Shown piece by piece: positions 26,108-35,645 of a stretch of 64,000 nt of DNA. The translations under genes were made by a program, and so were the position numbers. The notes under the pieces were generated by a model. The model worked only from the letters and a program-made list of their open reading frames with translations, was not told the DNA's origin and did no database searches. Location of the stretch: contig NZ_OMPQ01000013.1 in the NCBI RefSeq assembly GCF_900313025.1, positions 1 to 64,000 of the forward strand, written 5' to 3'. The DNA is from Pseudophaeobacter sp. EL27 (GTDB taxonomy: Bacteria > Pseudomonadota > Alphaproteobacteria > Rhodobacterales > Rhodobacteraceae). How positions within the stretch are numbered: the first letter of the stretch is position 1; each line of letters starts with the position of its first letter.

Positions 26108-26718
26108 AGGAAGCCTCCGTCAAAATCATCAAACTCTAGTGGCGCCGCCTTATAGGGGCCGACATCCAGCACCGATGCCTCCAATCCAAGGTCGATATGG
26201 GTGGCAATCAGCGCCGATCCCCCGGCCTTCAGATGGGCTTGTACCGCATTGGCAAACAGAGTGACCGAGGCCTGATCCAGGCTCACCGTGGGTTCATCCA
26301 TCACCCAGATGGGGCGTCCGGTGACCAGCATCCGTGACAGGCCCAAACGCCGTTTCTGCCCCGCCGACAGTGCCCCTGCCGGACGGTCGCGCAGCCCGGT
26401 GAGGTTATAGGCCTCCAGCGCGGGTTCGATGCCTTGGCTGCCAAACACACTGGCCCAAAAATTGAGGTTCTCGGTCACGGTCAGGGCGGATTTCAACCCG
26501 TCAGAATGTGCAGCATAGGCAATCTGATCCTCGCCACCGCTGACAGTGCCCCCCAGCGGCGGTTGCAGCCCGGCAATGGTGCGCAACAGGGTTGTCTTGC
26601 CGCTCCCATTGGGGCCACGCAGGATCAGGGCCTGGCCGGGGGTCAGCTCAAAACTGATCCCCTCCAATACCGGCAAGCCGCCGCGAGCTATGCGCAGATC
26701 TGATACATTCAGTGACAT
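26104..26718 (-). CDS. ccmA: Heme exporter ATPase CcmA
   Basis: This 204-residue ABC ATPase has Walker [10 protein letters not shown] (about 35-43), signature [11 protein letters not shown], Walker [11 protein letters not shown] and a late switch histidine ATHIDLG. ATP hydrolysis drives release of heme-loaded CcmE from CcmC. It is the first gene of the ccm set; the 132-base gap upstream may hold its promoter, although readthrough from the Mth938-like gene is possible. Confidence 0.96.
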   Translation of the reverse strand: MSLNVSDLRIARGGLPVLEGISFELTPGQALILRGPNGSGKTTLLRTIAGLQPPLGGTVSGGEDQIAYAAHSDGLKSALTVTENLNFWASVFGSQGIEPALEAYNLTGLRDRPAGALSAGQKRRLGLSRMLVTGRPIWVMDEPTVSLDQASVTLFANAVQAHLKAGGSALIATHIDLGLEASVLDVGPYKAAPLEFDDFDGGFL

Positions 26719-26850
26719 GAATACAGGCTTATCTCATTGTTTGCTCGCACTAAAGAGCGAAAGCCAAAAGCCTGACATTGCGGCAGGTCAATTCTCTTCG
26801 GTTTGGGGTGAAAAATCAGAACCATTGGGGCAGGTTTCAGCAAGGGAGCC

Positions 26851-27204
26851 TCAAACCGGCAAAACCGCCAATGCTACCCGGCGCCCCTCAGACAGCAGCA
26901 CATTGTAGGTTCGGCAGGCCGCAGGTGAGTTCATCACCTCAACCCCCAGTCCGGCTTCTTCCAGCTTATTGCGCAGCTCTTTGGGGATATGGGTGATCTC
27001 TGAGCCGGTTCCGACAAAGATCACATCTACCTGTCCGGCCAGCGCCAGAAGGCCTGCAGCATCATCGTAGCCGCCCCAGGGGCTTAATCCAGTTGCGGTG
27101 ATCAACAGGGCCCCCTGATGGACGTCACCGCCAACACGAAAGAAACCGGGGCCATAGCCATCAACCGGCTGGGCCTCGCTAAATGTCACCTCATTGAGCT
27201 GCAT
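26851..27204 (-). CDS. Mth938-like domain protein
   Basis: This 117-residue protein of the Mth938/NDUFAF3-like fold (DUF498) has VDGYGPGFFRVGGDVHQGALL, a core VDVIFVGTGSEI and late VMNSPAACRTYNVLLSEGRRVALAVLP, described here by their order. The family is commonly encoded beside secDF in alphaproteobacteria, and mitochondrial relatives assist complex I assembly. Its bacterial role is unknown. It lies downstream of the secF terminator and upstream of ccmA. Confidence 0.85.
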   Translation of the reverse strand: MQLNEVTFSEAQPVDGYGPGFFRVGGDVHQGALLITATGLSPWGGYDDAAGLLALAGQVDVIFVGTGSEITHIPKELRNKLEEAGLGVEVMNSPAACRTYNVLLSEGRRVALAVLPV

Positions 27205-27280
27205 CGGCTCTCCAATCTCTCTTGCGCTGTACAGGCCGACCTCAAACAGGAGCGATCCCTGCCTTGTGGCTTCTCGTCTG

Positions 27281-27316
27281 TAAAAACAAATGAAGCTGCG
27301 GGAAGATCCCGCAGCT
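27281..27316 (-). terminator. Rho-independent terminator of yajC-secDF
   Basis: AGCTGCGGGA and TCCCGCAGCT form a perfect 10-bp stem with a 3-base loop, 37 bases after the secF stop. On the minus strand a T-rich tail (TCATTTGTTTTTA) follows. Confidence 0.75.
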
Positions 27317-27352
27317 CCGTCTTTACTCTCTCAAAGGCTTGGATTGAAGCCG

Positions 27353-28321
27353 TCAGGCATCAATATTGCCAAATTGGTTGCCGGCAGTATTGGCCTGCTT
27401 GCTCCAGTCTCGTTTCACGCCCAGCCACAAAAGTATGGTGGAAGCCACAAAGACCGAGGAATAGGTACCAACAATCACGCCCCAGATCATCGCAAAGACA
27501 AATCCGCGAATCACGTCGCCACCCAGCACATAGAGCGAGATCAGCGCCAAAAGCGTGGTGACCGAGGTCATCACCGTCCGGCTGAGGGTCTCGTTGATGG
27601 AAACGTTCAGAACCTCCGCCAGGGCCTTTTTCTTGTAGCGGCGCAGGTTTTCCCGCACCCGGTCAAAAACCACCACCGTATCGTTGAGCGAGTAGCCAAC
27701 GATGGTCAGAAGGGCCGCGATGATGGCCAGATCAAATTTGATCTGCAGGGCCGAGAAGATACCAATGGTCAGCACCACGTCATGCACAAGAGCGGCAACC
27801 GCACCAAGCGCGAACTGCCACTCAAAGCGTAGCCAGATGTAGATAAGCACCGCGCCGATCGCCAGGACCACGGCCAGGATCGCCGTTTGCACCAGTTCAC
27901 CCGAGACCTTGGGGCCAACGGATTCAACCGAGACAAACTTGATCCCCGGCGAGACAACGTCCAAGGCCTGTTGCAGGTTTTGGATTACCTCACCTGAAAT
28001 CGCCTCTCCGCTTGCCTGAGCCTGGATACGGATCATGGCAACGTGCTGATCTTCTTCAAAACTGGGGTCAAAGACCTCGGTAATCGAAATATCGCCCAAC
28101 TCAAGCGGCGCAATCGTATCGCGGTAGACCCCGACGTCGATCGCCGTTGTGCTTTCGGTCCGCACCGTGGTGCCGCCGCGGAAATCGATACCAAAGTTCA
28201 ACCCCTGCAGACCAAAGGACGCCAGCCCAACAACCATCATGAGGGCGGAAATACCCAGCCAGACCTTCCACTTGCTGAAAAAGTCGAAGGAGGTTTCCTG
28301 AGGAACAAGTCTCAATCGCAT
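27353..28321 (-). CDS. secF: Protein translocase subunit SecF
   Basis: This 322-residue inner-membrane protein has six predicted helices. The signature GIDFRGGTTVRTES follows the first helix, and GYSLNDTVVVFDRVRENLRR lies in the membrane core. With SecD it pulls proteins out of SecYEG using the proton motive force. It starts 2 bases after the secD stop. Confidence 0.97.
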   Translation of the reverse strand: MRLRLVPQETSFDFFSKWKVWLGISALMMVVGLASFGLQGLNFGIDFRGGTTVRTESTTAIDVGVYRDTIAPLELGDISITEVFDPSFEEDQHVAMIRIQAQASGEAISGEVIQNLQQALDVVSPGIKFVSVESVGPKVSGELVQTAILAVVLAIGAVLIYIWLRFEWQFALGAVAALVHDVVLTIGIFSALQIKFDLAIIAALLTIVGYSLNDTVVVFDRVRENLRRYKKKALAEVLNVSINETLSRTVMTSVTTLLALISLYVLGGDVIRGFVFAMIWGVIVGTYSSVFVASTILLWLGVKRDWSKQANTAGNQFGNIDA

Positions 28322-28323
28322 GA

Positions 28324-29988
28324 TTACACCTCAATCTTTTTGGGACGACGACGTTCAAACCACATCACGATCATCAGGCGGGTGACAAAGATCGCGGTAA
28401 AGACCGAGGTCAAAATGCCAAGCCCAAGAGTGATCGCAAAGCCGCGCACCGGACCAGAGCCCATGGCGAAGAGGATCACTGCGGTGATGAATGTGGTGAT
28501 ATTAGCGTCCAGAATGGCGCTCAGCGCCTTGGAGTAGCCCTCGTCAATGGCCCGTGCAGGCCCACGACCGGATTTGATCTCTTCGCGGATCCGCTCAAAG
28601 ATCAGCACATTGGCATCCACCGCCATACCGACGGTCAGAACGATACCGGCAATGCCCGGCAGAGTCAGCGTTGCGCCAATAAGGCTGAGGAAACCAAAGA
28701 TCAGGGCGACGTTCAGGATAAGGGCCACATTGGCAAAAAGACCAAACAGCCCATAGCTCAGCGCCATAAAGACCAGCACCGCGACAAAGGCCACGATGGT
28801 GGCGATCTTACCAGCATCAATGCTGTCCTGACCCAATTCTGGGCCAATGGTACGCTCCTCCAGGAACTCCAGCCCCGCAGGCAGGGCACCGGCACGCAGC
28901 AGGATCGCCAGTTTTGTGCTTTCCTCAATGCTGAAGTTTCCGGTGATAATGCCAGAGCCACCGGGGATATGTGACTGGATCACTGGTGCAGAGATCACCT
29001 CGTCATCCAGTACAATGGCAAAGGGAGAGCCGATATTGTCAGCAGTGTAATCGCCAAATTTGCGCGCACCGGAGGTATTGAAGCGGAAGTTCACCGCCGG
29101 GCGGCCATTTTGGTCAAAGGACGGCTGCGCGTCGACCAGCTCTTCACCGGTGACAACCGGGGCGGCCTCAATTGTGTAAAAGGCACCGGGTTCATCCACC
29201 GAAGGGATCACCTTATTGCCCACACCCGCAGGGGCGTCCGGGTCAGAGGCTCGGCCCACCACCGGGCTAAAGGTCAGCTGCGCCGTGGTGCCGATGATGG
29301 CTTTCAGCTCAGAGGCCGAGCCAATACCCGGAACCTGGATCAGAATGCGATCGGCGCCCTGACGCTGAATGGTGGGTTCGCGGGTGCCGACTTCATCGAT
29401 CCGGCGGCGAATGATCTCAAGCGATTGGCGCACGGTACGGTCATTGGACGCCAACTTTTCCGCCTCAGAGAGCTCAATGGTTATAATGTCTCCCTCACCA
29501 GTGACAGTAATGTCAGAAGCACCAGCCCCGGACAGCGAGGTGATCGGATTGGCCAGCCCGCGGATTATTTCCATAGCCTCTGGCATGGCTTCCGGACGGG
29601 ATTTTAGCCGCAACCGAATCTGCTCACCAGCCCTTGGCAATGGGCTAAACGTGCCGATCGTTTTTCGCTCCTGTGCCAGGGCTGTACGCACCTCAGGCCA
29701 GAGCGCATCCATGCGGGCGGCATAAACATCCTCGACCTTCACTTCGGCCAGCAGATGCGCACCACCGCGCAGATCAAGCCCGAGGTTGACCAGCCCGGAG
29801 GGCAGATAGGAGGGCCATTGTTCGACCAGCGCTTGGCGCTCTGGCGTGTCGCCCATGGTGAGGATTTCGGCTGCAGCATCGTTGGACTGCTCAACCCGGG
29901 TGTAAAACCCATTTGGCAGGGCAAGCAAAAGGCCGGTCACACAGACCAGCCAGATGAGAACCCTTTTCCAGAGATCAATTTGAAGCAT
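28324..29988 (-). CDS. secD: Protein translocase subunit SecD
   Basis: This 554-residue partner of SecF has a first helix at residues 10-26 and the P1 periplasmic head including GLDLRGGAHLLAEV. Five C-terminal helices follow, with GMAVDANVLIFERIREE in the membrane. Together these complete the RND-like export motor. It is preceded by yajC after 33 bases and is of normal length. Confidence 0.97.
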   Translation of the reverse strand: MLQIDLWKRVLIWLVCVTGLLLALPNGFYTRVEQSNDAAAEILTMGDTPERQALVEQWPSYLPSGLVNLGLDLRGGAHLLAEVKVEDVYAARMDALWPEVRTALAQERKTIGTFSPLPRAGEQIRLRLKSRPEAMPEAMEIIRGLANPITSLSGAGASDITVTGEGDIITIELSEAEKLASNDRTVRQSLEIIRRRIDEVGTREPTIQRQGADRILIQVPGIGSASELKAIIGTTAQLTFSPVVGRASDPDAPAGVGNKVIPSVDEPGAFYTIEAAPVVTGEELVDAQPSFDQNGRPAVNFRFNTSGARKFGDYTADNIGSPFAIVLDDEVISAPVIQSHIPGGSGIITGNFSIEESTKLAILLRAGALPAGLEFLEERTIGPELGQDSIDAGKIATIVAFVAVLVFMALSYGLFGLFANVALILNVALIFGFLSLIGATLTLPGIAGIVLTVGMAVDANVLIFERIREEIKSGRGPARAIDEGYSKALSAILDANITTFITAVILFAMGSGPVRGFAITLGLGILTSVFTAIFVTRLMIVMWFERRRPKKIEV

Positions 29989-30021
29989 TGCCCTGCCTTT
30001 TCAGTTTGTTAAAGGGGGCTA

Positions 30022-30300
30022 TTAAGCTGCCGGCTCGGTTTTGGTCAGCACCTGCGCGATGGTGGATTTCACCACCCGTACCTTGACGCCTTCGGCCAGT
30101 TCGACTTCAACTTCGTTGTCATCCTTGACCTTGGCAATCTTGCCGATCAGACCACCCTGAGTGACCACCTGGTCACCACGACGGACATTGTTCACCATGT
30201 TCTGGTGCTCTTTCATCTTTTTCTGCTGCGGACGGATCAGCAGGAAATACATGATCGCAAAGATCAGGATGAGCGGGAGAAACTGGCCAATCTGGTTCAT
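30022..30300 (-). CDS. yajC: Preprotein translocase subunit YajC
   Basis: This 92-residue protein has a single membrane anchor (LPLILIFAIMYFLLIRPQQKK) and a cytosolic beta domain (VRRGDQVVTQGGLIGKIAKV). It associates with SecDF. The start at 30300 gives the standard MNQIGQFLPL N-terminus; a longer frame upstream overlaps the leader and is unlikely. It is first in the operon. Confidence 0.96.
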   Translation of the reverse strand: MNQIGQFLPLILIFAIMYFLLIRPQQKKMKEHQNMVNNVRRGDQVVTQGGLIGKIAKVKDDNEVEVELAEGVKVRVVKSTIAQVLTKTEPAA

Positions 30301-30692
30301 ATCCAAGGGGGTCTTCCTTCTGTCTATTCGGCACCCTCTTGGCGAGGTGCCGTGAATTTGCGGCGAACCTATGCGTTGCACCCCAGCATTGCAAGGCAAG
30401 CGCGGGTCTTGGTCCTGAAAACCTGAGGAAAAGGGGTCGCAATGTGAGCGCGGAATCGGCCATGCCAGCCCTTGCCCCTAGCAGGGAATGAAACCCCCTC
30501 TCATTTTATTAAGTGACAATCTCTGATCTGACGGGTGGGTCGGGCGCAGGCCTGGCTGCAACCGACCAGACAACTTCCATAGGCGGGCTACGCTACAACA
30601 ATTGCCAGCTTTTGCCCCTGCCCCCTTCCTCTTTGGCACCCCTTGCGGCATAGGTTGCCTATTGATTCAAAAACCGTCGAGGAGACGACACC
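30301..30692. other. 392-bp divergent promoter region, yajC and serS
   Basis: No gene is seen. It should contain both promoters. Near yajC it holds a hairpin (30329-30352). The serS side has GAGGAG 9 bases before its ATG. Confidence 0.6.
30329..30352 (-). promoter_or_regulatory. Leader hairpin upstream of yajC
   Basis: CGGCACC and GGTGCCG form a perfect 7-bp inverted repeat with a 10-base spacer, 29 bases before the yajC start on the minus strand. It could be a leader structure or an operator; there is no T-run to suggest termination. Confidence 0.35.
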
Positions 30693-31985
30693 ATGCATGA
30701 CATCCGTGCAATCCGCGAAAATCCTGCTGCTTTTGACGCCGCTTTGGCGCGGCGTGGGGATGCGGGCGTGTCTTCAGACATTCTGGCGCTGGACGAGGCG
30801 CGCCGCGCCAAGATCCAGGAAGCCGAGGCCGCGCAGGCCGCCCAGAACAAGGCCGCCAAGGAAATTGGTGCCGCCAAGGCCAAAGGCGACAATGAAACAT
30901 TCGAGCGCCTGCGCGCGGAAGTGGCCGAGAAGAAGGCCCAGGTGGCCGCCCTGCAGACCGAAGCCAAGGAGCTGGACGCCAAGCAGACCGATATGCTGGC
31001 GCGGATCGCCAACCTGCCGGCCGAGGATGTGCCAGAGGGCGCCGATGAGGATGACAATGTCGAGGTCAACCGCTGGGGCACCCCGCGTGAGCTGGATTTT
31101 GACGCCAAGGAGCATTTTGAAATCCAGGGCGTGGCCCAGGCGATGGATTTTGAAACTGCCGCCAAAACCTCCGGCGCGCGTTTTGTCTTCCTCAAAGGTG
31201 GCGTGGCTCGCATCCACCGTGCTCTGGCGCAGTTCATGGTCGACACTCATGTAGACGAGAACGGCCTTACCGAGGTACAGACCCCGGTTCTGGTCCGGGA
31301 CGAGGCGATGTATGGCACCGATAAGCTGCCAAAATTCGGTGATGACAGCTATCAGACCACCAATGGCTGGTGGCTGGTGCCCACCTCTGAGGTGACGCTG
31401 ACCTATTCGGTGGCCGGTGACGTTTTGGAGGCCGCCGAGCTGCCTATCCGCATGACCGCCCATACCCAGTGTTTCCGCTCTGAGGCAGGCTCGGCCGGGC
31501 GCGATACCTCGGGCATGCTACGCCAGCACCAGTTTGAAAAGGTCGAAATGGTTTCGATCACCCACCCTGACGAGTCAGACGCGGAGCAAAAGCGTATGCT
31601 GCGCTGTGCCGAAGGCCTGCTGGAGCAACTGGGCGTGCCCTACCGCACCGTGGTGCTTTGCACTGGGGATATGGGTTTTGGGGCGCGGCGCACCTTTGAC
31701 ATCGAGGCCTGGCTGCCCGGCCAGAACACTTACCGCGAGATTTCCTCTGTCTCCACCACGGGCGCCTTTCAGGCCCGCCGCATGAATGCGCGGTTCCGCC
31801 CTGCCGATGGTGGCAAGCCAGAGTTTGTCCATAGCCTCAACGGGTCCGGCCTGGCGGTTGGGCGTTGCCTGATTGCGGTTCTGGAGAACGGCCAACAGGC
31901 AGATGGCTCGGTCACCCTGCCCGAGGTTCTCGGCCCTTATCTGAAAGGCAAACTGACACTTACTGCCGAGGGCGATTTGGTCTAA
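30693..31985 (+). CDS. serS: Seryl-tRNA synthetase
   Basis: This 430-residue class II synthetase charges tRNA-Ser. Residues about 1-105 form the long antiparallel coiled coil that reads the tRNA-Ser variable arm (Ala/Glu/Lys heptads). The catalytic domain follows, with motif 2 [20 protein letters not shown] and motif 3 [18 protein letters not shown]. The RBS is GAGGAG. It ends 36 bases before a perfect terminator. Confidence 0.98.
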   Translation: MHDIRAIRENPAAFDAALARRGDAGVSSDILALDEARRAKIQEAEAAQAAQNKAAKEIGAAKAKGDNETFERLRAEVAEKKAQVAALQTEAKELDAKQTDMLARIANLPAEDVPEGADEDDNVEVNRWGTPRELDFDAKEHFEIQGVAQAMDFETAAKTSGARFVFLKGGVARIHRALAQFMVDTHVDENGLTEVQTPVLVRDEAMYGTDKLPKFGDDSYQTTNGWWLVPTSEVTLTYSVAGDVLEAAELPIRMTAHTQCFRSEAGSAGRDTSGMLRQHQFEKVEMVSITHPDESDAEQKRMLRCAEGLLEQLGVPYRTVVLCTGDMGFGARRTFDIEAWLPGQNTYREISSVSTTGAFQARRMNARFRPADGGKPEFVHSLNGSGLAVGRCLIAVLENGQQADGSVTLPEVLGPYLKGKLTLTAEGDLV

Positions 31986-32021
31986 ACGGTGTAGCCCCCA
32001 TTTGGATGTCCAATATTTGTG

Positions 32022-32057
32022 AAAAGGCGGCGCTCAACATTGAGCGCCGCCTTTTTT
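32022..32057. terminator. Bidirectional terminator, serS and the HhH protein gene
   Basis: AAAAGGCGGCGCTCAA and TTGAGCGCCGCCTTTT form a perfect 16-bp stem with a 2-base loop. T-runs lie on both strands, and it sits between the two convergent stop codons. Confidence 0.95.
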
Positions 32058-32096
32058 AAGGACCCGAACTTTGGCCAACCGGACGCAGGACAAGCC

Positions 32097-32822
32097 CTAG
32101 GCCTTGTCTGTCTTCTTGGCTTTCTTCTTTTCAGGTGTTTTGGAGCTGGAAGATTTGGAAGCCGATTTGGGCTTTTTGTTCTTGCTCTTTTTCTTGTCTT
32201 TTTCCTTACCCTCGTCCTTGGACTTCTGCGCCAGGTCTTCCAGGATCGCCTTGGCTTTCGCCTTTTCACGATCAATGGCGCGGCGCGCCTCGGCCTTCAT
32301 CTTCTTAGCCTTGATACGGGCCTTTTCTTTGGCCTTGGCAAATTCTTCCATCAGGGCCTCGGCCTGACGCGCCGATTTCTTGGCTTTGGCCTTGGCCTTG
32401 GCGGCCTTCTGTTCCGCCGCTTTGCGTGCGGCTTCGGCTGCGGCCAGTGCGGTGCTCAGGGCTTCTTCGGTCTCGGACACCAGCGGTTTTTCCGCCTCCC
32501 TCACCTTACTGCGCAGAGCTTTATCAACAGATTTGGCTTTGGACTTTGCAGCCAGGCTCTTTTTTGCTCCCCCTGCGGTTCCGGCCTTTGCAGGTCGCGG
32601 CGCGGATGATTTGGCAGAAGCGGAGGCGGGTTTTGCATCGGCAGCACCTTCACCGGCTGCGGCCTGTTTCAAGCGCATGGCGCGGGCTGCACCGATACCG
32701 GGAATGGCTTTCAGATCATCAAGGGAGGCCGCAGCCACAGCCTCGGATGTGGTCAGTCCTTGATCCTTGAGTATCTTGGCCAATGCCGGCCCCACGCCAC
32801 TCAGTTCAATAATATCGGTCAT
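32097..32822 (-). CDS. Helix-hairpin-helix protein with histone H1-like tail
   Basis: This is a 241-residue protein. Residues 1-55 form a (HhH)2-type domain (ELSGVGPALAKILKDQGL, then LKAIPGIGAARAMRLKQAA) that contacts nucleic acid backbone. From about 60 to the end it is Lys/Ala/Ser-rich, with KAKAKAKK and KKKSKNKKPK repeats resembling histone H1 or bacterial Hc1-like tails, and a long helical middle. I infer a nucleoid or RNA-associated protein. The start at 32822 has AAGGCAGGA just upstream; starts at 32843 or 32888 are possible. It may be cotranscribed with nothing, since the desaturase upstream is 70 bases away on the same strand. Confidence 0.72.
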   Translation of the reverse strand: MTDIIELSGVGPALAKILKDQGLTTSEAVAAASLDDLKAIPGIGAARAMRLKQAAAGEGAADAKPASASAKSSAPRPAKAGTAGGAKKSLAAKSKAKSVDKALRSKVREAEKPLVSETEEALSTALAAAEAARKAAEQKAAKAKAKAKKSARQAEALMEEFAKAKEKARIKAKKMKAEARRAIDREKAKAKAILEDLAQKSKDEGKEKDKKKSKNKKPKSASKSSSSKTPEKKKAKKTDKA

Positions 32823-32891
32823 TCCTGCCTTACTCCTATTCATTTCTCCGCTGCGCGTCGGTTCCTGCGGGAAATTATTGCACGTCATGCG

Positions 32892-33845
32892 TTACTCAGG
32901 AAAGGGCACAAGTCGCTTTTTGTCTTCATCCCATAGCTTTAGCGACAGAGCGCCCAGGGCTTCACCAAATTTGATGCGCCGCAGGGCAATGTCCGCAGGC
33001 AGGTTGTAGTGACACTGACGCAACCGATAGCTTGGGATGCGAGCATTAAAGTGATGGATGTCGTGCAGAGTGATATTGGCAACGGCAAAATCGAAGAACC
33101 AGCCAAAATCCAAACAAGAAGAACCCCGCAATGCGGCCTCGGCGGGTTGAAGATCAGGGCGCCGGTCCCAATAGGTGTCTTCAAAATTATGCTGAAGATA
33201 GACCAAAAACACGCCGATCATGCCGCCCAGAAAGGAAAAGCCCAACCAGATCAAAAACCCTTGCCAGCCTGCCAGGCGGTACAAGAGCCAAAGCATGCAG
33301 AGAATGGAGAGATTGTGGAGGATCACCCCAAGCGCTCCAAACCTCACGCTGTTCTTTGGCCAGCGATATCGGACAAAATAGGTAAACGCGGCCCCGAGTG
33401 GGACAAAGATCGCTGGATTGCGGTACAGACGGTAATAGAGCCGCTGCCAAAACCCGGCCTCTTGCCACTCTTGCAGGGTCATGGTGTGGATCTCACCGGT
33501 TTCGCGGTGATCCAGGTTGCCGATGTTTGCGTGATGCAGATTGTGGTTTTGCTTCATCACTTCAAAGGGCGCAAAGGTGAAGGGAGACAGCAGATGGCCG
33601 GCCAGCTCGTTCTGAAGACGGGTTTCAAACAGGGAATGGTGGCCAGTGTCGTGCTGCAACACGTAAAGCCGCACTGAGGCAAAGGCAAAAACCACCCCGG
33701 CCAAAACCAGGACGTACCAGTTTTCCGCAGAGGAGATAGCCAGGTAAAGGGTCAGGAAATAGACCGCAAAAGTTCCAAAATAGCTCAATACCGCCAGTCT
33801 GTTATCCTGAATGGCATAGTGCCGAGTATAGCGCCTGAGATCCAT
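32892..33845 (-). CDS. Membrane fatty acid desaturase
   Basis: This 317-residue di-iron membrane desaturase carries three histidine boxes: HDTGHHS (about residues 84-90), HNLHHA and late HDIHHFN. Four or more hydrophobic segments surround them. It introduces a double bond into acyl chains using O2; the position and donor cannot be read from sequence, but the boxes fit the omega-6/delta-12 type. The start at 33845 (MDLRRYTRHY) is chosen over an upstream in-frame codon 57 bases away that adds a non-conserved leader. Confidence 0.85.
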   Translation of the reverse strand: MDLRRYTRHYAIQDNRLAVLSYFGTFAVYFLTLYLAISSAENWYVLVLAGVVFAFASVRLYVLQHDTGHHSLFETRLQNELAGHLLSPFTFAPFEVMKQNHNLHHANIGNLDHRETGEIHTMTLQEWQEAGFWQRLYYRLYRNPAIFVPLGAAFTYFVRYRWPKNSVRFGALGVILHNLSILCMLWLLYRLAGWQGFLIWLGFSFLGGMIGVFLVYLQHNFEDTYWDRRPDLQPAEAALRGSSCLDFGWFFDFAVANITLHDIHHFNARIPSYRLRQCHYNLPADIALRRIKFGEALGALSLKLWDEDKKRLVPFPE

Positions 33846-34036
33846 GAAAATTATCCTAGATTGGCTCTGTAACACCCTCTTGAAAACCGGAGGGGCAAGC
33901 ACATTGAAGTAATAAGCCCTGACTACCGAAGTCTCTCTGTGTTGGGCCGCATATTCGTTAAAGTTAATAAAAACTTAGCAAGCTTCCTGAAAATTTCAAT
34001 CAACCTGAGGAGGTTTCTTATCGCAAGATGTCGCTC

Positions 34037-34071
34037 AAAAAAAATCCCCACTGCACTGGGCAGAGGGGATT
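34037..34071 (-). terminator. Rho-independent terminator of der
   Basis: AATCCCCACTGC and GCAGAGGGGATT form a 12-bp stem with one mismatch. On the minus strand the stem is followed by eight T. It lies 32 bases after the der stop. Confidence 0.9.
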
Positions 34072-34102
34072 GATGGTTCTCAATACTGGCTTTGGCCTGT
34101 CC

Positions 34103-35572
34103 CTAGACACGCCGCCCAGAGATATGTTTGCGCAGCTTGGAAGGCGGCGCCTTCTTGCGTCCCTTAAAGGGGTTCTGATCATTTTGACCACGCATGGTCA
34201 AACGAATGGGCGTGCCCGGCATGTCAAAGTCCTGCCGCAGTCCATTAACCAGATAGCGGGTATAGCTCGCCGGGATTTTGTCAGGGTGCGAACACATCAC
34301 CACAAAGCCCGGCGGGCGGGTTTTGGCCTGTGTCATATAGCGCAGCTTGATCCGCTTGCCCTGCGGTGCGGGGGGCGGGTGCTGCTCCAACATCCCCGTG
34401 AGCCAGCGATTCAGCGCCGCCGTGGGAACGCGCCGGTTCCAGACATCATGGGCGCGCATGACGGCTGCATGCAAACGATCCAGCCCCTTGCCGGTTTTGG
34501 CTGAAACCGTAACCAATGGGGCGCCGCGCAGTTGCGGCAAAAGCCGGGCAAAACTCTCTTTGAGAGCTGCCAGTTTTTCCTGTTTGTTGTCCTCGACATC
34601 CCATTTGTTGACCGCAACAACAACGGCGCGGCCTTCACGTTCTGCCAGGTCGGCAATCCTCAGGTCCTGCTGTTCAAAGGGAATTTCCGCGTCCAGCAGA
34701 ATGACCACAACCTCGGCGAACTTCACCGCCCGCAGACCATCAGAAACAGAGAGCTTTTCAAGCTTCTCCTGCACCTTTGCCTTTTTGCGCATGCCCGCAG
34801 TGTCAAAGATCCGCATCGGGGTGCCAGACCAGTCAATCTGCAGGGAGATCGCATCGCGGGTGATGCCTGCCTCTGGTCCGGTGAGCAGACGGTCCTCGCC
34901 CAGGATCTTGTTGATCAGGGTCGATTTACCCGCGTTGGGACGACCAACCACGGCCACCTGCAGAGGTTTTTCACGGGTTGGCACCGGCACAGGGGGGGCG
35001 CTCTCTTCGTCCCAGTCGTCATCCTCATCCACATCGAGGTCAACAACGGGGGAGTGATCCACGGCCTCTTCAGCAAACTGATCCGCCAGGGGCGCCAGTT
35101 CAGAAAACAGATCCGCCATGCCTTCGCCGTGTTCGCCGGACAGGCGCAAAGGCTCGCCCAGCCCCAGTCCGTAGGCCTCCAGAACGCCAGCGTCGGCCGC
35201 ATTGCCCTCGGCCTTGTTGGCCGCAAGGATAACATGGGCCGATTTGCGGCGCAGGATATCGGCAAACATTTCATCAACCGGAGTGACCCCGGTGCGCGCG
35301 TCGATCATGAACAGGCAGATATCAGCCATATCCACAGCGCGTTCGGTCAAACGCCGCATGCGCCCTTCAAGCGAATTGTCGGTGACATCTTCCAGACCGG
35401 CTGTGTCAATCACAGTAAAGCGTAGATCGCCAAGGCGCGCCTCGCCCTCGCGCAGATCGCGCGTCACACCGGGCTGGTCATCAACCAGCGCCAGCTTTTT
35501 GCCTACAAGGCGATTGAACAGGGTGGACTTGCCCACATTTGGACGGCCAACAATAGCGAGGGTAAAAGACAT
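34103..35572 (-). CDS. der: Ribosome assembly GTPase Der (EngA)
   Basis: This 489-residue protein has two tandem GTPase domains: G1 motifs GRPNVGKST (near the N-terminus) and GRPNAGKST (about residue 210), each followed by DTAG and NKxD (AANKAE is degenerate in the first, VNKWD in the second). A C-terminal KH-like domain contains the [14 protein letters not shown] segment. An acidic linker ([13 protein letters not shown]) joins the two G domains. Der is needed for 50S subunit assembly. It is the last gene of yfgM-bamB-der. Confidence 0.97.
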   Translation of the reverse strand: MSFTLAIVGRPNVGKSTLFNRLVGKKLALVDDQPGVTRDLREGEARLGDLRFTVIDTAGLEDVTDNSLEGRMRRLTERAVDMADICLFMIDARTGVTPVDEMFADILRRKSAHVILAANKAEGNAADAGVLEAYGLGLGEPLRLSGEHGEGMADLFSELAPLADQFAEEAVDHSPVVDLDVDEDDDWDEESAPPVPVPTREKPLQVAVVGRPNAGKSTLINKILGEDRLLTGPEAGITRDAISLQIDWSGTPMRIFDTAGMRKKAKVQEKLEKLSVSDGLRAVKFAEVVVILLDAEIPFEQQDLRIADLAEREGRAVVVAVNKWDVEDNKQEKLAALKESFARLLPQLRGAPLVTVSAKTGKGLDRLHAAVMRAHDVWNRRVPTAALNRWLTGMLEQHPPPAPQGKRIKLRYMTQAKTRPPGFVVMCSHPDKIPASYTRYLVNGLRQDFDMPGTPIRLTMRGQNDQNPFKGRKKAPPSKLRKHISGRRV

Positions 35573-35645
35573 CGGACCCAACTTTCAGCGTTTGAGACGC
35601 GCCCCATAGCGCATCTATGCGGTCACGGCCAGAGCCGATTGCGCC

